Below are positions 6,144 through 11,146 of a stretch of DNA of 11,146 nucleotides, one piece after another; the stretch's first letter is position 1; the number at the start of each line of letters is the position of its first letter. Origin of the DNA: CAYJIX01 sp964370375 (GTDB lineage: Bacteria; Desulfobacterota; Desulfovibrionia; Desulfovibrionales; Desulfovibrionaceae). Below the pieces are notes generated by a model that saw only the letters and a list, made by a program, of their open reading frames with translations, was not told the DNA's origin and made no database searches. The stretch lies in assembly GCA_964370375.1 (NCBI GenBank), contig CAYJIX010000066.1:1-11146 (forward strand). Direction: 5' to 3'. The position numbers and the translations under genes are program-made.

Positions 6144-6751
6144 AAGGCTCAGGTAAAAGCACGCTCAGCAACAAACTTGCTACGTGGTTTACAGAACAGG
6201 GCAAGGATGTTCTGCTGACACGCGAACCCGGGGGCTGTTCTTTAGGAAAAAAACTGCGTCCTTTGCTTTTACATACAGATGCAAAGCTTTGCGCTGAGGC
6301 AGAATTGTTCCTGTTTTTGGCTGACAGGGCCCAGCATGTGGCTGAAATCATACGGCCTGCCTTGCAACAAGGGCGCGTTGTTTTGTGCGACAGGTACGCT
6401 GATTCCACCATTGTGTACCAAGGCTATGGGCGTGGATTTGACCCTGAAAAACTTTTTGCCCTCAATGATCACGCTGTAGCAGGGCTATGGCCGAACTTGA
6501 CCTTTATTGTCGATATAGACGTTGAACAAGGATTGCGCCGCGCTATGGCACGCAATGCCAAGCTTGGGCAATCTGTTACCGAAGGACGTTTTGAGGGGGA
6601 AGCCCTTGCCTTTCATGAGCGTATCCGTCAAGGTTTTCTGAACTGGTCAGAAAGTCACCCTGATCGCATGGTTGTGCTTGACGGCACATTACCGCCCCAT
6701 GAACTGTTTGAGGCCGCACTTTGCACTTTAAAGGCACGTTATTCCCTATAA
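6119..6751 (+). CDS. tmk: Thymidylate (dTMP) kinase
   Basis: This encodes 210 aa, the normal length. It phosphorylates dTMP to dTDP with ATP in the cytoplasm, an essential step of dTTP synthesis. Features in order: P-loop EGIEGSGKST (6-15), TREPGG (34-39), the DRY motif at 91-93 followed by STIVYQGYGRG, and the C-terminal LID area VTEGRFEGEALAFHERIRQGF. In many homologues the LID motif begins with Asp (DRxE); here it is GRFE, a small deviation to check. The start ATG 6119 lies inside the end of the exoribonuclease gene and has AAGG 8 bases upstream. phoH follows after 29 bases. The whole set reads as one operon. Confidence 0.97.
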   Translation: MFVTLEGIEGSGKSTLSNKLATWFTEQGKDVLLTREPGGCSLGKKLRPLLLHTDAKLCAEAELFLFLADRAQHVAEIIRPALQQGRVVLCDRYADSTIVYQGYGRGFDPEKLFALNDHAVAGLWPNLTFIVDIDVEQGLRRAMARNAKLGQSVTEGRFEGEALAFHERIRQGFLNWSESHPDRMVVLDGTLPPHELFEAALCTLKARYSL

Positions 6752-6780
6752 CTTTTGACCGTTGGTAATACATACCCCCT

Positions 6781-7764
6781 ATGGCAAACACTGAAGAAAC
6801 CTTATCCTTTGATGATCACCATGTGGCTACTGCGCTTTTTGGCCCCATGAACGCTCATCTTACACATCTTGCAAGCCTCACCAAGGTAGAGTTGACCACA
6901 TGCGGCACAAGCCTTACAGTAAGTGGTACGGATGCTCGTGTGTGTGAAGCCTTGCTGAATGTATTTACGCAATTTTACAGCATGGCGCGCACAGGGCATA
7001 GTGTTAGTGCCCATGACCTTGAACAAGGCTTACACATTTTGCTTGAACAACCTAGTGCTCATCTGGCTGATATTTTTCAGGGTTCAGCCTCTTTAACGCT
7101 TCCTCGTAAAAAGATTACGGCGCGCAATGCTATGCAGCGGCGTTTTCTTGAGCAGTTGCGCCATACTGAAATGCATTTTGCCGTGGGCCCTGCGGGTACG
7201 GGCAAAACCTATTTGACTGTGGCCATGGCAGTGCATATGCTTACAGAACGCAAGGTCAAACGCTTGGTTTTGGTACGACCTGCTGTGGAAGCCGGGGAAA
7301 AGCTTGGTTTTTTACCGGGCGACCTTAGCGAAAAAGTCAACCCGTATTTGCGCCCATTGTATGACGCGCTTCACGAGATGCTGGGACCACAAAAAGTTGC
7401 CTCGTTGATTGAAACAAATATCATTGAAGTTGCACCATTAGCGTTTATGCGCGGGCGTACACTCAATGACGCTTATATTATTTTGGATGAAGCCCAAAAC
7501 ACCACACGCGAACAAATGAAAATGTTTCTTACACGGATGGGTTTTGGCTCACGGGCTGTGATAACAGGCGATGTAACCCAAATAGACCTTCCTTCCTTTG
7601 CAGGAGAAGACGCCACAGCACGTTCCGGCCTTGTACACGCACTACAATTACTCACCGGCGTGAAAGGCATTGGTTTTACCTATTTTTCCGGCAGTGATGT
7701 TGTACGTCACCCCCTTGTCGGACGAATCGTACACGCGTACGACAAAAGTGAACATTTCGCATGA
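6781..7764 (+). CDS. PhoH family ATPase (YbeZ-like)
   Basis: This encodes 327 aa. PhoH/YbeZ proteins are cytoplasmic P-loop ATPases related to helicase cores and associated with YbeY in ribosome and RNA maturation. Residues 20-100 form the small N-terminal domain typical of this group. The ATPase core spans about 113-320, with Walker A GPAGTGKT (136-143), VRPAVEAGEKLGFLPGD (165-181), Walker B IILDEAQN (233-240) and the sensor-like ITGD (261-264). The ATG is used because it follows tmk closely, although the upstream bases (CATACCCCCT) show no purine-rich ribosome binding site, so translation may depend on upstream ribosomes. Its stop overlaps the next start as ATGA. Being linked to ybeY with pgpH between is a conserved arrangement in many bacteria. 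Confidence 0.95.
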   Translation: MANTEETLSFDDHHVATALFGPMNAHLTHLASLTKVELTTCGTSLTVSGTDARVCEALLNVFTQFYSMARTGHSVSAHDLEQGLHILLEQPSAHLADIFQGSASLTLPRKKITARNAMQRRFLEQLRHTEMHFAVGPAGTGKTYLTVAMAVHMLTERKVKRLVLVRPAVEAGEKLGFLPGDLSEKVNPYLRPLYDALHEMLGPQKVASLIETNIIEVAPLAFMRGRTLNDAYIILDEAQNTTREQMKMFLTRMGFGSRAVITGDVTQIDLPSFAGEDATARSGLVHALQLLTGVKGIGFTYFSGSDVVRHPLVGRIVHAYDKSEHFA

Positions 7765-10136
7765 CCAAACATTCCCCTTTACGTAGCGACGAAGTCTTGT
7801 ACACCATTAAACATGTCATACGCCAGCACCATCACGGTGTGGGCTTGTTGACCTTAGTGGCGTGCCTTTTTGTATTATCTTTTGTGGCAGGCTTGCGTGT
7901 TTCTGTGCAAGATCGCACCTTTACAGCAGGAGAAATCCTTGCAGACGATGTGGTGGCTCACCGCACCTTGCAGGTGATGGATGGACAAGCAACAAAAGCA
8001 CGCCGTGACCAGGTGGCTGCCTTGCAGCCTGCCGTATTTGATCTTAGTACCATTGATGTTGGCAACATTCGCGATCAAGTTTTTGCACTTTTTTTAGCCA
8101 TTTCTGAGGATAGAAGCAGTACTGAAGCCGGATTAAGCCAAGAATCCCCCCCCAACATTGCAGGCTTGCGCGACCGCTTAAACAAGGATTTTGGCATTTC
8201 CGTTCCCCTTGACGTGCTCTATGCTTGGATGAAGCCTGAAGTGCAGGAATTTGTGCTGGCCAAAGCCTTGCCTTGGGTCGACAAAAACCTTTCTGAAGGT
8301 GTGGTTTCAAATATTCGCGGTCTATTGCCGTATAGCACAGGCATCATTGTGCGTAATCTTGAAACAGGTATGGAATCGTTGCGCACAGAAGTAACCAGTA
8401 TCCGCGACATCCCTACCTTGCTTATGGCCATGGACCAAATGCTACGCACAGAAGGACGCTACAGCATTCCTGAACGCAGGGCCATTGTGTCGCTTTTTTC
8501 GCCGCTCCTTGTGCCAACTTTAACGTTAAACCGTGAAGCTACGCTCAATCTTGGCAATTCCATGGCGCAAAGTGTTGAGCCTGTATACTACTATATCCAA
8601 AAAGGCGAGCTTATCGCGTCTAAAGGTGAACGCATCACCCGTGAAAAACAGCTCAAACTTCAAGCACTGTTCAGTCGTTCCGAATCCTTGGTGCAATCAC
8701 GCACCGTTGCCGGTACCTTTTTGATTTCCCTCGTGCTTGTATTGGGCATTTTTGTGGCCCCAAGCGGTCGTACCGGTTCGGTTGTGCAAAAAAAAGATTT
8801 CATGCTTATTGCACTTTTATTGCTATGCTTTGGCCTGTCTGCAAAAATCCTTTATGTGGTTGGCAACAACCTATTAACTCCACAGGAATTGAGCATTGCT
8901 GCCTATGGTTTCCCCGTGGCAGGTGCTTTGGGGCTTAGCACCCTGATTTTTGCAGCCAGACGTTACAGCGTGGTGGGCTTGCTTACGGCATTTTTTTGTA
9001 CGCTCATGTTTAAGGGGGGGATTCCCCTTTTCTTTTTCTACTTTTTAACATCCATGCTCAACACGTGGCTTATTCTGCGCGCCCAAAGCAGGCAAGATGT
9101 GGTCAGAAGTATTTTTCCCATGTGTGTGGGGCTTTTGCCCATTGTGGTCGGCTCCGGCTGGCTTGAAGGTTTTCAAGGAGGCGACACCTTTTTGGTACTT
9201 GGTGGGTACGCGCTTGTAGGTGCGATCCTTTCATTATTCATCCTTTTTGCCATCAGCCCTATTTTAGAATTTCTTTTCAGGTACACCACACGATTTAGGC
9301 TTATGGAACTCATGAGCCTTGAACAACCGCTTATGCAAGAACTTATGGTTGCCATGCCGGGAACGTACCATCACTCCCTTCTTGTTTCCAACATGGTAGA
9401 AGCAGGTGCAAAGGCAGTGGGTGCCAACAGCCTGCTTTGCAAAGTAGGAGCCTTATACCATGATATCGGCAAATTAGCCTATCCTGACTATTTTATTGAA
9501 AACCAAACACCGGGCATGAATCGCCATGACAAATTAGCTCCGGCCATGAGCGCCCTTATCTTAACCTCGCATGTGAAAAAAGGTATCGAACTTGCCGCAC
9601 AGCACCGCCTTGGTACTGAAATTGAAGAGATTATCAGACAGCACCACGGTACCAGCCTCATGCAATATTTTTACAAAAAAGCGCAAGACCTAGGAGACGC
9701 TCCACGAAGAGAAGAATTTTGCTATGCCGGCCCTCGCCCCCAAAGCCGTGAAGCTGCTATTGTTATGCTGGCTGATGCTGTGGAAGCATCCAGCAGAACA
9801 TTAAGCGATCCAACCCCTGCCCGCATAAAAACCCATGTTGACACCATCATGAAAGGTATTTTTTCCGACGGGCAGCTTGACGAATCTGAACTCACCTTCA
9901 AAGACCTAAATAAACTTTCCGAACATTTTGCGCGCAGCCTGACAGGGCTGTTCCATCAACGCATTGCCTATCCGGAAATAACAAAAGAAAAAGTGGTTCA
10001 AGGAAAAAAAACAGACAATAAATCAGACCCTAAAAAACAAGAATGCGTAAACACCGCAGAAAAAGCACACGCTGACAATGGACCTGGTAAAAATCAAGAC
10101 ATGAACAGCACACAAGACTCGCAACTTGCAAAATAA
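7761..10136 (+). CDS. PgpH-type membrane HD phosphodiesterase (7TMR-HDED / 7TM / HDIG), probable c-di-AMP hydrolase
   Basis: This encodes 791 aa. Family members such as Listeria PgpH hydrolyse cyclic di-AMP to pApA at the inner membrane. Order of parts: cytoplasmic N-terminus; membrane helix at 27-46; extracytoplasmic 7TMR-HDED region at about 50-315; a block of about seven helices at 318-508; cytoplasmic HD domain at 530-735. HD-domain residues visible are H537/H538, H567-D568 in LYHDIGK, H604, H628-H629 and D672. The last 50 residues are Lys/Asp/Gln-rich low complexity, probably disordered, and beyond the usual domain end. The start overlaps the phoH stop by 4 bases (ATGA), which implies coupling. 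No diadenylate cyclase lies in the window, so the nucleotide specificity is inferred from architecture. Confidence 0.93.
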   Translation: MTKHSPLRSDEVLYTIKHVIRQHHHGVGLLTLVACLFVLSFVAGLRVSVQDRTFTAGEILADDVVAHRTLQVMDGQATKARRDQVAALQPAVFDLSTIDVGNIRDQVFALFLAISEDRSSTEAGLSQESPPNIAGLRDRLNKDFGISVPLDVLYAWMKPEVQEFVLAKALPWVDKNLSEGVVSNIRGLLPYSTGIIVRNLETGMESLRTEVTSIRDIPTLLMAMDQMLRTEGRYSIPERRAIVSLFSPLLVPTLTLNREATLNLGNSMAQSVEPVYYYIQKGELIASKGERITREKQLKLQALFSRSESLVQSRTVAGTFLISLVLVLGIFVAPSGRTGSVVQKKDFMLIALLLLCFGLSAKILYVVGNNLLTPQELSIAAYGFPVAGALGLSTLIFAARRYSVVGLLTAFFCTLMFKGGIPLFFFYFLTSMLNTWLILRAQSRQDVVRSIFPMCVGLLPIVVGSGWLEGFQGGDTFLVLGGYALVGAILSLFILFAISPILEFLFRYTTRFRLMELMSLEQPLMQELMVAMPGTYHHSLLVSNMVEAGAKAVGANSLLCKVGALYHDIGKLAYPDYFIENQTPGMNRHDKLAPAMSALILTSHVKKGIELAAQHRLGTEIEEIIRQHHGTSLMQYFYKKAQDLGDAPRREEFCYAGPRPQSREAAIVMLADAVEASSRTLSDPTPARIKTHVDTIMKGIFSDGQLDESELTFKDLNKLSEHFARSLTGLFHQRIAYPEITKEKVVQGKKTDNKSDPKKQECVNTAEKAHADNGPGKNQDMNSTQDSQLAK

Positions 10137-10140
10137 CAGC

Positions 10141-10593
10141 ATGTTAACAGTCGATGTGCTATGTTGGGTTCCTTGCCCATGGCCTCTTCATCAAGTTGCT
10201 TTGCGCAAAACCGCCGTGGACATGCTAGAGCGTGTAGGAATAACAGAAGCCGAAATAGAAATCATACTTTGCCATGATGCCACCATGGCAGCAGCCAATC
10301 TACATTTTATGGGTTGTCAAGGGCCCACAAATGTAGTATCGTTCCCAAAGTGTCATGAGTGGCAAAAACCTGACGTGGCACACAGCCCTACCCTAACAGG
10401 AAGCCTACTCATAAGCATAGGTACGCTTCGCCGTGAAGCCATGCTGTACGGAACATCTGTATATATGCATACGGTATCCCTTATGGCACATGGCATGGGG
10501 CATTTGGCAGGATATGAACATGGCAGTGCCATGCAAGATTTTATGACGCAATGTCTGGGGAATGACGATATATCCTTGCGCCACTTTGTGTAA
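10141..10593 (+). CDS. ybeY: Endoribonuclease YbeY (rRNA maturation factor), divergent
   Basis: This encodes 150 aa from ATG 10141; an in-frame TTG at 10126 would overlap pgpH by 11 bases. YbeY is a zinc-dependent single-strand endoribonuclease involved in 16S rRNA 3'-end maturation and 70S quality control. The zinc motif HGMGHLAGYEH gives H117, H121 and H127 with the family H-x3-H-x5-H spacing. The second signature is FMGCQGPTNVVSFP (56-69). Here Met57 stands where E. coli has the functionally important Arg59 (YRGKDKPTNVLSFP), and the usual LGDI/V segment reads TGSLLIS. These may be lineage variants, as I recall non-Arg residues in related sulfate reducers, but they are worth checking. The C-terminus is shorter than E. 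coli's (155 aa overall there). It is the last gene of the unit after pgpH. Confidence 0.9.
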   Translation: MLTVDVLCWVPCPWPLHQVALRKTAVDMLERVGITEAEIEIILCHDATMAAANLHFMGCQGPTNVVSFPKCHEWQKPDVAHSPTLTGSLLISIGTLRREAMLYGTSVYMHTVSLMAHGMGHLAGYEHGSAMQDFMTQCLGNDDISLRHFV

Positions 10594-10613
10594 ACCGGTC
10601 CTTGTATGGGGTT

Positions 10614-10639
10614 GCACTTTTTTGTGCCTTATGGCACAA
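10614..10639 (+). other. Two mutually exclusive hairpins between ybeY and dsrC
   Basis: TTGTGCC (10622-10628) pairs perfectly with GGCACAA (10633-10639) around a TTAT loop. The same GTGC (10624-10627) can instead pair with an upstream GCAC (10614-10617) across six T. No U-run follows the larger stem. It may mark the 3' end of the ybeY message, or be a switchable element before dsrC. It is not a clean terminator on either strand. Confidence 0.45.
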
Positions 10640-10682
10640 GGCATTTGGAGTATGTAAAAATAGTGTACTGGAATAGTTCAAT

Positions 10683-10690
10683 GCTATTTT
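10683..10690 (+). promoter_or_regulatory. Weak candidate extended -10 element for dsrC
   Basis: TGCTATTTT contains an extended -10 TGn followed by TATTTT (10685-10690; 4 of 6 matches). No good -35 lies at the right distance. It sits about 54 bases before the dsrC start. It is offered only because dsrC is separated from ybeY by 150 bases with a hairpin between, which suggests its own promoter. Confidence 0.2.
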
Positions 10691-10743
10691 ATGGTCAATA
10701 GAGAACGCATGTGCTCAAAAACTGTCCAAGGGAGGACGTACCA

Positions 10744-11061
10744 ATGGCTGAAGTTAGCTACAAAGGCAAAAATTTTGAAGTAGATGAAGACGGCTTTTTG
10801 CTAAAATTTGAAGAATGGTGCCCTGAATGGCTTGAATATGTGAAAGAGTCTGAAGGCATCAGCGAAATGACAGAAGACCACGATAAAATCCTCACCTTTT
10901 TGCAAGATTACTATCGCAAAAACGGGATCGCCCCCATGGTGCGTATCTTATCCAAAAACACCGGCTATAAATTGAAAGAGATCTACGAACTCTTCCCCTC
11001 CGGCCCCGGCAAAGGAGCTTGTAAAATGGCAGGCCTTCCCAAGCCCACCGGCTGTGTATAA
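10744..11061 (+). CDS. dsrC: DsrC, sulfur-carrier partner of dissimilatory sulfite reductase
   Basis: This encodes 105 aa, exactly the usual DsrC length. DsrC is a small cytoplasmic protein that carries sulfite-derived sulfur as a trisulfide between its two C-terminal cysteines during dissimilatory sulfite reduction; the trisulfide is then reduced to release sulfide, linking DsrAB to membrane electron carriers. Both cysteines are present: C93 (GKGACKMAG) and C104 in the flexible tail PKPTGCV, 11 residues apart. That separates true DsrC from TusE- or RspA-like paralogues that lack one. GIAPMVRILSK and KLKEIYELFPSGPGKGACK are typical family blocks. An extra Cys, C26, lies in the EEWCPEWL region. 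Start 10744 is supported by AAGGGAGG 8 bases upstream, while the ATG-less extension from 10711 lies before that site. dsrC is commonly unlinked from dsrAB, as here. Confidence 0.97.
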   Translation: MAEVSYKGKNFEVDEDGFLLKFEEWCPEWLEYVKESEGISEMTEDHDKILTFLQDYYRKNGIAPMVRILSKNTGYKLKEIYELFPSGPGKGACKMAGLPKPTGCV

Positions 11062-11074
11062 AAAGCACACAAAA

Positions 11075-11106
11075 CGCGCTGACAGTTTTCTATAACTGTT
11101 ATCGCG
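11075..11106 (+). other. 3' hairpin after dsrC
   Basis: CGCGcTGACAGTT (11075-11087) pairs with AACTGTTATCGCG (11094-11106) around a 6-base loop, with one C/U mismatch and one G-U pair. AAAG follows instead of a U-run, so it is more likely a stabilising 3'-UTR stem than a terminator. It begins 14 bases after the dsrC stop. Highly expressed dsrC messages would benefit from such a structure. Confidence 0.55.
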
Positions 11107-11128
11107 AAAGTATATGTAAATAAAGCCT

Positions 11129-11146
11129 TATTACCGGCAGGTAATA
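11129..11146 (+). terminator. Probable dsrC terminator, cut by the window end
   Basis: TATTACC (11129-11135) pairs with GGTAATA (11140-11146) around GGCA. The arm's upstream neighbours (AAAGCCT) suggest the stem continues past the edge and may be followed by a U-run, which cannot be seen here. Confidence 0.5.

Noticed and set aside
6073..6411. Minus-strand open frame across the exoribonuclease-tmk junction
   Set aside because: It is a shadow of tmk, whose P-loop and TREPGG motifs lie on the other strand.

Overview
The window reads as chromosome of a sulfidogenic member of Desulfovibrionaceae. The strongest marker is a full-length DsrC (105 aa, ending G-C-V, with the two redox cysteines 11 residues apart), the sulfur-carrier partner of dissimilatory sulfite reductase. 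The gene run HD-type exoribonuclease, tmk, phoH, pgpH, ybeY and the protein details fit that family as I remember it. Base composition is moderate to low in GC, which suggests a gut lineage related to Bilophila or Taurinivorans rather than high-GC Desulfovibrio. That placement is inference; I have no database result.

Left part (1-4070), sulfur and organosulfur region: the window opens with the probable last codons of a plus-strand gene, closed by a strong bidirectional hairpin. On the minus strand lies a probable two-gene unit: a large YeiH-family (putative sulfate/sulfite exporter, PSE) membrane protein with an unusual extra-membrane insertion, then a small single-pass membrane protein. A hairpin sits between them. 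Divergently, across about 740 bases without a convincing gene, is a PLP enzyme of the D-cysteine desulfhydrase / L-cysteate sulfo-lyase family. The long gap holds an AT-rich promoter-like tract, a hairpin followed by a U-run in the transporter leader, a cluster of possible RNA stems ending in a terminator-like element, and a dyad just before the enzyme's ribosome binding site. The pairing suggests that sulfite or sulfide (with pyruvate and ammonia) is released from a cysteine-like compound, and that a transporter moves the sulfur anion or the substrate.

Middle and right (4074-10593), housekeeping: a bidirectional terminator separates the PLP enzyme from surE (minus). Divergently from surE runs a tightly packed plus-strand unit: YhaM-like HD exoribonuclease, thymidylate kinase, PhoH ATPase, PgpH-type 7TM HD phosphodiesterase (c-di-AMP) and YbeY endoribonuclease. 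Overlaps of 4 to 25 bases suggest translational coupling. The theme is RNA maturation, nucleotide supply and c-di-AMP turnover.

Right edge (10594-11146): dsrC stands as a probable single-gene unit with its own leader, followed by two hairpins, the last cut by the window edge. I found no mobile elements, CRISPR arrays, tRNA or rRNA genes.
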